This document shows positions 40,536 through 48,517 of a stretch of 64,000 nt of DNA, one piece after another. Below the pieces are notes generated by a model. The model did not search any database. It was not told the origin of the DNA and saw only the letters and a program-made list of their open reading frames with translations. The DNA comes from Promethearchaeota archaeon (GTDB lineage Archaea > Asgardarchaeota > Lokiarchaeia > Sigynarchaeales > SOKP01), in contig JAGXNR010000008.1 in the NCBI GenBank assembly GCA_019894875.1, positions 3,863-67,862 of the forward strand, written 5' to 3'. The first letter of the stretch is position 1, and the number at the start of each line of letters is the position of its first letter. A program made the position numbers and the translations under genes.

Positions 40536-42878
40536 TTGGAGTTTATAGAAGATTTTTCTAATAATAGGAAGTTTGATCCTAAATTTCAAGTGAAACTTAA
40601 GCCAATCTTTCATAATATAGTGGAATTCTATATCTTGATAGAATTACCTAAAAACGAGTCGAATAGATGGCCAATCAAATTTTATCTAAAATTCCATAAT
40701 GAAAACTTTTTTACTCCATTGGCTGATTTGTGGAAATATGATGAATTATTTAATGAAAAGTTTGTGAGTGTTCTATTAAAAAAAAAGGAGTTTCTAAACT
40801 TGTTATTAGATTCGATAAGAATAGCAGTTAAAGTTTTTCCTTCCTTAAATCGCGCTTTAAAGAATAATTATCCTCAAAATATTGAGATGACGTCTTCCGA
40901 AATTTCTGAATTTCTTAACCATCCAATAGAATTGCTCAAGCATATTGGATTTAAGATTCAATACCCCACCAAATTAAGATTGTCACAGAAGAGAGGTTTA
41001 TCTGCTAGATTATTGATCGGATCCAAATCATATAAGGGTAAATCTGATTTTAGCTTAGATTCTCTCTTAGATTTCAGATGGGAAATTCTTTTTTTCGGGA
41101 AACCTATAGGATTAGATGAATTGAAAAGATTATTGAAATTGAATAATCCGTTGATAAAGTGGAGAAGTAATAAATGGATATTCATTAACAAGGAAGATCT
41201 ATCCTTTTTAAGATGGATTTACGATAGTAATGGATTTTCTGGTAAAATGATGACATCAGATGTAATAAAATTAGAGTTATTAGATAAATATACAGATTTA
41301 GGCTTTAGAAGAGATTATAAAATTAAATTATTAGGAAATCTTAGAACTAAAATAAAAAAAATCAAGAATAAGTTAGATTTTAAGTTACTAGAGCCCCCGA
41401 AAGGTTTCTTGGGTGAATTAAGGGATTATCAACAAGCAGGACTTTCTTGGTTAGCGATGTTATGTGATATGGGGATAGGAGTATGCTTAGGAGATGATAT
41501 GGGCCTCGGTAAGACCATACAAATTCTAGCTTATCTTTTATACCGACTAGAGAATTATCCTAATGAAGAAGGTAGCATTTTAGTGGTGTGTCCTACATCC
41601 TTATTAACTAACTGGGAGCATGAGATAATAAAATTTGCTCCTAAATTAAAAGTTCTGAAATACTATGGACATAATAGGGTGAATCTCCGTGATAAGAGAG
41701 AGGACTTTCTTATTGCTCACCAAATAATTCTAACTTCCTACGGGATCATAAGAAACGACATCGATTTCTTAAAGAATATACAATTTAGTGGTATTATAAT
41801 TGATGAGTCTACAAATATTAAGAATCCTAAATCTAAAAGAGCCAAATCCATTTACTTGTTAAAAGGAATTTTTAGAATCGCATTAAGTGGTACACCCATA
41901 GAGAACCGTCTTGAGGAATTATGGTCGCTTTTCAATTTTCTAAATCCTGGGCTATTAGGTTCATTGAATGAGTTCAAGAAAATATTTGTAAATCCTATTC
42001 AGAATTATCAAAATGCTGAAAAAATCAAGAAACTAAAATCTATTATAGATCCCTTTATACTAAGACGTTTGAAGATAGATAAAAAAGTAATTAAAGATTT
42101 ACCAGAAAAAAATGAAATTAAAATATATGTCAACTTATCTGAATCCCAAATAAGCCTATACACAAAAATTGTGGATGAAATCGTTGAAAATATCAGAGAA
42201 AATTATAATAGTGTAAAAACGCGAAATGGATTAGTACTTAAACTATTAACTAAGCTAAAACAGCTGTGCAATCACCCATTACAATATCTAAAGATTGATC
42301 CAACTAAATATGATTTTAATAAAAATCTCAAGGATTTTCTAGAACAATCTCCTAAAATAGCGAGAATTTTTGATATTGTTGAGAACATTCTTGAAAATGA
42401 CCAAAAAGTTCTAATATTTTCACAGTATAAAACGCTGGGAGATATTTTACTAATGGCTTTTACCACTAAATTTGGGAAACTAGTATCATTTTATCACGGT
42501 AGCTTGACCCCCAACCAACGTGATGGGATAGTTAAGGATTTTCAATCGCGTAAGGAGAGAAGTTCAAAAATTCTAATTGCTTCCCTAAAAGCTGGTGGTT
42601 TTGGGTTAAATTTAACCCAGGGAACTACGGTTATACACGTAGATCGGTGGTGGAATCCTAGTACGGAGTCACAAGCCACTGATAGGGCTTATCGGATTGG
42701 TCAAGATCAGAATGTTAATGTCTATAAATTTGTAGCTACAGGAACAATAGAAGAAAAGATTGATAAACTGTTGGAAGAAAAACGAAAGTTATCAAGGCAG
42801 ATTATAACTCCTACGTCTTCAATTATTTCAAGATTACCTATAGATGAGATTGAGGAACTATTTTCCCTCATGCCCTGA
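40536..42878 (+). CDS. SNF2-family DNA-dependent ATPase/helicase
   Basis: A 780-residue SWI2/SNF2 protein. The N-terminal half (about 1-290) has a SNF2-associated domain (ISEFLNHPIELLKHIGFKIQ) typical of prokaryotic members. The motor begins with LRDYQQAGLSWL and GDDMGLGKT (319-327), then DEST (motif II), SGTPIENRLEELWS, and the helicase C part KVLIFSQYKTLGD, IASLKAGGFGLNLT, RWWNPSTESQATDRAYRIGQ. It translocates on DNA and remodels nucleoprotein. No RING or ubiquitin-binding motif is visible. The start is TTG 40536 with GGAGG 13-17 bases before; an out-of-frame ATG at 40525 competes. It lies directly upstream of UBL2. Confidence 0.92.
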   Translation: MEFIEDFSNNRKFDPKFQVKLKPIFHNIVEFYILIELPKNESNRWPIKFYLKFHNENFFTPLADLWKYDELFNEKFVSVLLKKKEFLNLLLDSIRIAVKVFPSLNRALKNNYPQNIEMTSSEISEFLNHPIELLKHIGFKIQYPTKLRLSQKRGLSARLLIGSKSYKGKSDFSLDSLLDFRWEILFFGKPIGLDELKRLLKLNNPLIKWRSNKWIFINKEDLSFLRWIYDSNGFSGKMMTSDVIKLELLDKYTDLGFRRDYKIKLLGNLRTKIKKIKNKLDFKLLEPPKGFLGELRDYQQAGLSWLAMLCDMGIGVCLGDDMGLGKTIQILAYLLYRLENYPNEEGSILVVCPTSLLTNWEHEIIKFAPKLKVLKYYGHNRVNLRDKREDFLIAHQIILTSYGIIRNDIDFLKNIQFSGIIIDESTNIKNPKSKRAKSIYLLKGIFRIALSGTPIENRLEELWSLFNFLNPGLLGSLNEFKKIFVNPIQNYQNAEKIKKLKSIIDPFILRRLKIDKKVIKDLPEKNEIKIYVNLSESQISLYTKIVDEIVENIRENYNSVKTRNGLVLKLLTKLKQLCNHPLQYLKIDPTKYDFNKNLKDFLEQSPKIARIFDIVENILENDQKVLIFSQYKTLGDILLMAFTTKFGKLVSFYHGSLTPNQRDGIVKDFQSRKERSSKILIASLKAGGFGLNLTQGTTVIHVDRWWNPSTESQATDRAYRIGQDQNVNVYKFVATGTIEEKIDKLLEEKRKLSRQIITPTSSIISRLPIDEIEELFSLMP

Positions 42879-43050
42879 TAAGTAATAAGATTCTTAACCC
42901 TATTCCTTTTCTCATCTCAAATAACAAGAAAAATACTAAATTTTCATCAAAAAGCATTTTTTTAATAATTTTTCGATTTTAAAATTTTACGCATCCCAAT
43001 CCGACTATGACCTGTTATTATTATTTTACTACATTTTCATTCCAATGGGT

Positions 43051-43058
43051 TTTATAAT
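43051..43058 (+). promoter_or_regulatory. TATA-like box of the UBL2 operon
   Basis: TTTATAAT in GGGTTTTATAATACC lies 62 bases before the UBL2 ATG (43113). It fits an archaeal TATA box driving the UBL2-E1-E2-JAMM-RING operon with a leader of about 35 bases. Confidence 0.45.
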
Positions 43059-43112
43059 ACCATTTTAACTCCTTAAAGATAATAAAAAATAAAAAAATTG
43101 GAAGTGATATGT

Positions 43113-43451
43113 ATGAGTTTTGACGAATTTGATGAGGATTTAGGTGGGGAGAAACCAGTAAAATCAAAAACCCCTGCATCTAAAACCCCTTCAGCAGGAA
43201 GAAAAATGACATTGTACTTTATGAGTACAATTGGTCCAGGCGAAAAAAAGGAAAAATTAACTGTGAATGATGGAAATCGGGTTAATGATATTAAACAAAC
43301 ATTAGGAAATTTATATGGACTTGATCCTAATGATTTTCACCTTAGTTCAGGTGGAGTTACTCTAGAAGAATCTGATAAATTATCAGATTACAGTGTAAAC
43401 GATGGCGACGACATTCTTTTGATTCCCGCGAGTACTGCCGGGAAAGCTTAA
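43113..43451 (+). CDS. Ubiquitin-like protein UBL2
   Basis: A 112-residue protein from ATG 43113, preceded by GGAAGTGATATGT; the earlier TTG at 43098 would add five residues. A short acidic N-terminus (MSFDEFDEDLGGEK) and a KTP/SKTP linker lead to the beta-grasp domain (about 30-108): RKMTLYFMSTIGPGEKK, NDIKQTLGNLYGLDPNDFHL, LSDYSVNDGDDILLIPAS. The end STAGKA places Gly110 two residues before the C-terminus, so trimming of KA would give an AG terminus, not LRGG as in ubiquitin. It starts the operon with E1, E2 and JAMM and is the likely conjugated modifier. Confidence 0.85.
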   Translation: MSFDEFDEDLGGEKPVKSKTPASKTPSAGRKMTLYFMSTIGPGEKKEKLTVNDGNRVNDIKQTLGNLYGLDPNDFHLSSGGVTLEESDKLSDYSVNDGDDILLIPASTAGKA

Positions 43452-43536
43452 ATATTTTTCTTAATATATTATAAAGTAAGGTATAAAATAAGGGCATTAA
43501 GCCCTTCAACTTTTTTTATTTTTTAAATAAATATTA

Positions 43537-44772
43537 ATGGTAATAAATATGGATAAGGATTCAAAATTTTTCGGAAAAAATTTATCAGTGGAAGAGAGAA
43601 ATTTGTATGACCGTCAATTTCGTCTTGAGGGATGGTCTCAGAAATTGGTAAAAAATTCAAGGATATTAATAGCAGGTGTCGGTGGTTTAGGTTGCGAAAT
43701 TGCGAAAAATCTATCGATGCTTGGTATCGGTCATTTAGATCTTGTTGATTTGGATATTATTGAACACTCTAATTTGAATCGTCAAATTCTTTTTACAGGT
43801 GCAAAGACCGGAGAGCCTAAAGCGGTTGTTGCTGCGAGAAAACTTAAGGAAATAAATCCTAATATAATAGCTAAAGGATATCATACCACTTTAGAGCGAT
43901 TAAATCCCTCAATCTATCAAGCCGCTGATGTTATAATCGGGGGGCTTGATTCGATGAATGCACGTCTAAACTTAAATGCTCAATGTGTTAGGTTCAGAAT
44001 CCCTCTTGTTGATGGAGGTGTATCTGGATATCATGGTCATGTGTACTCAATCTTCCCTTATAAAAATGCTTGCTATGAGTGCAATCCCTTACCAGTAGTA
44101 GAGAATGATGATATGGCTGCTTGCACAGTAGTAGGAATTCCTCGAAAAAGAATTCATTGTGTTTTTAAAGGAGACATGGCATTTAAAGAAAAATTTGATA
44201 GAGATCCTATTCCTAAAAATGTAAATGATATAGAATTCATTCAAAAGGTTGCAAATAAATTAGTCCATGAACATAATTTCTTACCAGAATACACGCTAGA
44301 TGATATTGTAAAAATAATTGATAGACATGATCCGGGAATAATAACAATTAATGCCGTTATTTCGGCATTACAATCCCATGAAGCAGTGAAAATTCTCCAT
44401 TGGAAAAAAGGTCATAAAGGTCTGGGGGAACCCATTCAAAATTATATAGTTTTTAATGGAATGACTATGAAATTTTATCATATTGAAAAAAAGAGAAATA
44501 CCGCATGTTCTCAGTGTGGAAAACATGTGAGAAGAGTTTCAATAAAATTAAAACCTCATTCACCATGTGAGAATATAATAAAAATATTAACAAAAAATGG
44601 GTTTAAACCAGATCCCGATTCAGAGCCAATTCTCACCTTACTAGATTTTAATGATATCAGAATGATTGATTTAGAACAGAGTTCAATTGAGAATGGCTTA
44701 AGAAATTATGAATTTATAACCGCAGCAGGTTTCAAGGATGGGGAAATTTTTGTAACCTTAAAACTAAAATAA
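43537..44772 (+). CDS. E1-like ubiquitin-activating enzyme (Uba3-like)
   Basis: A 411-residue E1. The adenylation domain shows AGVGGLGCE (46-54, ATP loop), DLDIIEHSNLNRQ (71-83), and GLDSMNARLNLN. Zinc ligands C179 and C182 pair with C324 and C327. The catalytic cysteine is probably C196 in AACTVVGIPRKRIHC, which mirrors the CTIASMPR-HC block of eukaryotic Uba3. The C-terminal about 75 residues (ILTLLDFNDIRMIDL...AGFKDGEIFVTLKLK) look like the ubiquitin-fold domain that recruits E2 in Uba3/Uba2. It would adenylate UBL2 and pass it to the E2. It lies 85 bp after UBL2. Met5 is an alternative start. Confidence 0.92.
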   Translation: MVINMDKDSKFFGKNLSVEERNLYDRQFRLEGWSQKLVKNSRILIAGVGGLGCEIAKNLSMLGIGHLDLVDLDIIEHSNLNRQILFTGAKTGEPKAVVAARKLKEINPNIIAKGYHTTLERLNPSIYQAADVIIGGLDSMNARLNLNAQCVRFRIPLVDGGVSGYHGHVYSIFPYKNACYECNPLPVVENDDMAACTVVGIPRKRIHCVFKGDMAFKEKFDRDPIPKNVNDIEFIQKVANKLVHEHNFLPEYTLDDIVKIIDRHDPGIITINAVISALQSHEAVKILHWKKGHKGLGEPIQNYIVFNGMTMKFYHIEKKRNTACSQCGKHVRRVSIKLKPHSPCENIIKILTKNGFKPDPDSEPILTLLDFNDIRMIDLEQSSIENGLRNYEFITAAGFKDGEIFVTLKLK

Positions 44773-44846
44773 AAATTTAACCAAAAAAATCAAATAATAA
44801 AAAAAATAGAAAATTAAAAATAAAAATTATAAAAAGGTTTGATAAA

Positions 44847-45374
44847 ATGAGTATAAGAAGTAGTCGTATTTCCCAAGACTTTGCTGGATTAAAAAAGCTG
44901 TTAAAGTCAGGTACTATAATTCAATTAAAACCATTTAATCCTAAGAAGAAGAGCATAGATCATTTAGCTATGGCAATAAAAGGCCCAAAAGGTACTGTAT
45001 ATGCTGGAGGTGTGTTTAAATTAGAAATGAAATTCCCTTCCCAGTATCCTAGGCAACCACCTTTCGTTAGAATGCATACTCCAATATGGCATCCAAATTT
45101 TTGGCCAAAACCGACCGAATATAAAGGACAGAGAAATATATGTCTAGCTTTAGTAGATCCCTCGTTGATTGGTAAAAAAGGTGGATGGAGTCCATCAAAA
45201 ACAGCAGTTACAATTGTTCAAGCAATTATTGCTATGTTAAACACCCATGGTAAATTCGTAAACCCAAAAGATGTTTTTAATAAAAAAGCAGCAATCGAAA
45301 TGATGAAAAATCCAAAAGTTTTCGATAAAAAAGTTAAAACCTTAGTTAAGAAGTATGCAAATAAGCAATGGTGA
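44847..45374 (+). CDS. E2-like ubiquitin-conjugating enzyme
   Basis: A 175-residue E2 (UBC fold). The HPN motif is at residues 82-84 (TPIWHPNFWPK), and the catalytic Cys is C99 in GQRNICLALVDP. The PxxYPxxPP-type strand SQYPRQPPFVRMHTPIWHP and the GWSPSKTAVTIVQAIIAML helix after the Cys are classical UBC features. The insertion between HPN and Cys and the LVDPSLIGKKGG loop are longer than in many E2s. A basic C-terminal tail (KKVKTLVKKYANKQW) may bind DNA, RNA or acidic UBL arms. It should receive UBL2 from the E1. The gap to the E1 gene is 74 bp; JAMM starts eight bases after it. Confidence 0.93.
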   Translation: MSIRSSRISQDFAGLKKLLKSGTIIQLKPFNPKKKSIDHLAMAIKGPKGTVYAGGVFKLEMKFPSQYPRQPPFVRMHTPIWHPNFWPKPTEYKGQRNICLALVDPSLIGKKGGWSPSKTAVTIVQAIIAMLNTHGKFVNPKDVFNKKAAIEMMKNPKVFDKKVKTLVKKYANKQW

Positions 45375-45382
45375 TTTAACTC

Positions 45383-46195
45383 ATGGCAGACAAAGAATCA
45401 GCTAATAATTCAATTAAAGATGTAATTAAGAAGAAGATAAAAGAAAAAATCAAAAAGGAGTTATTAGATGAAATATGTGAAGAGCTTAAATTAGAAGAAG
45501 AAGAATTAACAGAAGAAATAGCATTGATGCTTACAAGTAAACCATCATCCAAACCAGTCATAATGCATTCTAAGGAGCCTACGGCTAAAATAGTAGAGAA
45601 AGATAACGTTGAAACTCAAATAGAACAGGAAATCCAAAAGGAAACTTACATTTCGGTGAAAGCAATTCTCAAAATCGCTAGCCATGCGCTTAAATATGCA
45701 AACTCTAAAATTCCAAAGAAAAATTGGGTGGAGGTTATTGGGCTTCTTGGTGGAAAGATGGATAAAAATAATATTCTCCATATCGAAGATGCATATCCAA
45801 TGGGTCATGGTACAGCAGTATATGCGGAAATTAAGGATTATAAGAACTATGTAAGGGCATTTCAAGATATTAAGAAACAGAAATTATTTACGTGTGGATG
45901 GTACCATTCACATCCAACATTTGGTTGCTTCATGTCTAGGGAAGATATGGGTACTCAAGAAAGGTATCAAAAACTCTGGGATAAAGCCGTTGCACTCGTT
46001 ATAGATCCTTACCTTATAGATGGAACTTCTACAGGTTTTGAGATTTATCGTGCAAATTTGAAGTCAAAAACATGGTATCCTTTGGTATATGGGATTAATG
46101 GATCATTAGATATACGTATGTTGCCAGATATTTTAGCGTTTATGAATCCTATTATTCAGGGGAAACCTATTTATTTAGAATATGATGAAGATTAA
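45383..46195 (+). CDS. Rpn11-like JAMM/MPN+ metalloprotease (deubiquitinase-like)
   Basis: A 270-residue protein. The JAMM zinc site is complete: E117 in VEVIGLLGG, H175 and H177 in GWYHSHPTFG, S185 and D188 in CFMSREDMG, close to Rpn11/CSN5 (GWYHSHPGFGC). An N-terminal charged helical arm (about 8-50, KKKIKEKIKKELLDEICEEL) may be a coiled coil for binding. The enzyme would process UBL precursors by cutting after the Ala-Gly and release UBLs from targets. It lies eight bases after E2 and 29 bases before the RING-like gene. The UBLs carry one or two residues after Gly, so a protease is needed. Confidence 0.92.
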   Translation: MADKESANNSIKDVIKKKIKEKIKKELLDEICEELKLEEEELTEEIALMLTSKPSSKPVIMHSKEPTAKIVEKDNVETQIEQEIQKETYISVKAILKIASHALKYANSKIPKKNWVEVIGLLGGKMDKNNILHIEDAYPMGHGTAVYAEIKDYKNYVRAFQDIKKQKLFTCGWYHSHPTFGCFMSREDMGTQERYQKLWDKAVALVIDPYLIDGTSTGFEIYRANLKSKTWYPLVYGINGSLDIRMLPDILAFMNPIIQGKPIYLEYDED

Positions 46196-46224
46196 ATTAA
46201 GCAATAAATGGGGGTTATTAAGCC

Positions 46225-47430
46225 GTGGTGAAAATTAAATCAATAGCGTTATTTTTAATTGCTTTTTCAACTATCGGTATAATACACGGTGCTATTCTAA
46301 ATTCTTTTAATGTATTTGTAAGTTGGTTTTTAATTGGATTATGGCTTATTTATTCTTTTAAAGTATTAAAAAATATTAAACAATATCGCGAATATCGCAG
46401 TCCACATAATACTGCTTTTTTTACCGTTGGTCCTGTTTTTGTTGGTATTTTTTATTCAATTTGGGGTAATTTTACAGGATTACTAGGTGAAAATCTATTG
46501 GTAAGTACAGATTTTTACTTAAGTTGGTGGAGCATTTTATTTGGATTTCCCTATGTACTTTATGGTTCAATTTCATTATACCGTTGTTTTAAAAAATATC
46601 ATGTAATTTATTTTGGAACAAAATCTGTAAATGCACGGAAATTTGGTTATATATTAGGTATCTCGATAGTTTTTTTCATAACTGTCTTTTGGATAAGTTT
46701 TTATTCAGTTATCGACTTCTATGATTCTCTAATAATTCCACTACATTTTTTAATAGATCTTAATCTTTTAATATTGCTTATCAGCTCTACAATAATAATA
46801 ATTATTCCCGGTGTCTTTGGATCTCACAGGAATTTGCCCCAATTAACAAGAAATTACATTTCACAACGTACAAATAGATTAAACCAATTGACATCCCCTA
46901 AAAGAGATAGAAGTCCTGATGGATTAAGAACGAATGTTCGCACTTCAAGTAGATCATCTCCAACTCCATCAGCCAGAACTGTTACCAATAGATCAAGATC
47001 AGTAAGTCAATCAACCAGATCGACACCAACATCTAAAAATCGGGCTAAAACCACCAGATCTAAAACAACTAGTCGAACCGTGAGTAGAGGGCCAACAGGA
47101 ACTCGAGTAAGGACGCAACAAAGTACCAAAAAAATAAGTAACTTTAACATATATAAACCAAAAGCAGGACGTTTATCACCAGAGGACTTTAAATGTATTT
47201 TTTGCTTTAATTTGCCAAAAATTCCTCAAGATAACGGTAGAGGAATAATATTGTGTCCAAATTGTAGATATCCTGCTCATGCAGATGAATTTAAGGATTG
47301 GTTGCAAAGTTCAAATCTCTGCTCTCGATGTAATTCCCCTATTCCAGCAAGTTATAAGAGAAATCCTAAAATAATCTCGACCAAAAATTATCTAATTGTT
47401 GTAAAGCATTTTATTGGCAATAAGAGATAA
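46225..47430 (+). CDS. Multipass membrane protein with C-terminal RING-like zinc finger (candidate E3)
   Basis: A 401-residue protein starting at GTG. It has about six membrane helices (roughly 6-24, 28-48, 66-86, 100-118, 142-162, 170-196), a very basic Ser/Thr/Arg-rich disordered linker (about 215-305), and a C-terminal zinc finger: C324, C327, C344, C347, H352, C366, C369 (DFKCIFCF, LCPNCRYPAHADEF, SNLCSRCN). The CxxC ... CxxC-x4-H-x13-CxxC plan resembles a RING with one ligand unclear. A RING at the membrane in an E1-E2-JAMM operon suggests a membrane E3 ligase; this is inferred. The linker could be phosphorylated or modified. Confidence 0.75.
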   Translation: MVKIKSIALFLIAFSTIGIIHGAILNSFNVFVSWFLIGLWLIYSFKVLKNIKQYREYRSPHNTAFFTVGPVFVGIFYSIWGNFTGLLGENLLVSTDFYLSWWSILFGFPYVLYGSISLYRCFKKYHVIYFGTKSVNARKFGYILGISIVFFITVFWISFYSVIDFYDSLIIPLHFLIDLNLLILLISSTIIIIIPGVFGSHRNLPQLTRNYISQRTNRLNQLTSPKRDRSPDGLRTNVRTSSRSSPTPSARTVTNRSRSVSQSTRSTPTSKNRAKTTRSKTTSRTVSRGPTGTRVRTQQSTKKISNFNIYKPKAGRLSPEDFKCIFCFNLPKIPQDNGRGIILCPNCRYPAHADEFKDWLQSSNLCSRCNSPIPASYKRNPKIISTKNYLIVVKHFIGNKR

Positions 47431-47435
47431 AGGGT

Positions 47436-48398
47436 TCATGAAATTTTAGGAATCGAATTTCCTAATTTTAATTTTTTTTTTAAATCCCCTATTGTAGTTT
47501 TTAACTCGGCATAAACATTATGAGGATGGATTGATTCAAAACTTTCAATCTTAAATTCAATTTCATAATCGTCTTCTAGATTTGGGAAGTTTCCTATAAT
47601 AAAGTTTTTTGCCATCTCTCTAATTACATCTTCTGAAAATAAGGGTTTTAAATGGGCACTTCTTACCAATTCAGCTTCTTCAGGTCTTTTTAACACAGAT
47701 TGTATTTTACCGCTCATAGATTCTTCTATTACATCAATGATATCTAAAACATCAAGTTTTTGACCGGTTAATTCTTTTATTTGAACGATTATGGTACCAT
47801 TAGACCTTTGATTATGTGAAGAGAAAGGAAGGATATTGATAAGCTTATTAAGATCTTCTTCAGTAACATGTATATCTTTTCTTGTTTTGATAATTTCAGC
47901 AGCATATTCCTGAGACATTTCTTTTGCACATGGGCATACTGTCATTCCTACAGCACTTGCCCCAATAAAATAAGTATATTCAATTTCTCCTGAAGATGGT
48001 CTTTTAGCCTTAACAAAAGATATAATCTCATATGATTTTTGGATGTTTCTAGTATTATTTTCCCTGACTTGAACTATAATCTTTCCCTTTAATTTCACTT
48101 CCGCTTTGGATGTATAAGGGTGTCTTTCTAACAATTTTTTAATGATTCTGTCACCTACTAGTTCAATTGTTGGGGTTGGTTTGTATATTACTTCATTTAT
48201 GACTTCTTCAATAGTTTCGGAAGTCCGAGACATGTGAATACCTCGCTGTTGGGCAGGAAGATCAATTAAAGCGGAGATTTTTGGGTAAAAAGAGTATTTC
48301 TTATTCTCTTGTACTATTTCTACTTTTTTTTCGAGCTCAACTATACCAACCTTGTCAATAGCGATGTCTATTGCTGACCCAGAATCTTGTAAATCCAT
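47436..48398 (-). CDS. mptA: GTP cyclohydrolase MptA (GTP cyclohydrolase IV)
   Basis: A 320-residue MptA/FolE2-type enzyme. It turns GTP into 7,8-dihydroneopterin 2',3'-cyclic phosphate, the first step to methanopterin. Motifs seen are DLPAQQRGIHMSRTSE, a metal-binding TVCPCAKEMSQEY and the LPFSSHNQRS block. The length matches archaeal MptA. It is convergent with the RING-like gene (five-base gap) and upstream of the F420 genes on the other strand, so it is transcribed separately. It supports tetrahydromethanopterin synthesis together with mptD, mptG and the DHPS-like gene further right. Confidence 0.92.
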   Translation of the reverse strand: MDLQDSGSAIDIAIDKVGIVELEKKVEIVQENKKYSFYPKISALIDLPAQQRGIHMSRTSETIEEVINEVIYKPTPTIELVGDRIIKKLLERHPYTSKAEVKLKGKIIVQVRENNTRNIQKSYEIISFVKAKRPSSGEIEYTYFIGASAVGMTVCPCAKEMSQEYAAEIIKTRKDIHVTEEDLNKLINILPFSSHNQRSNGTIIVQIKELTGQKLDVLDIIDVIEESMSGKIQSVLKRPEEAELVRSAHLKPLFSEDVIREMAKNFIIGNFPNLEDDYEIEFKIESFESIHPHNVYAELKTTIGDLKKKLKLGNSIPKIS

Positions 48399-48517
48399 TT
48401 TGAATTTAGGAATTTTGTATCACCAGTAATAAAAAATATTTTATTTAGTTCTAATCTTAAAAAAGATTAGATAAAATATAAAATAATTTCAAAAAATTTG
48501 AATATCTTAAGAATTCA

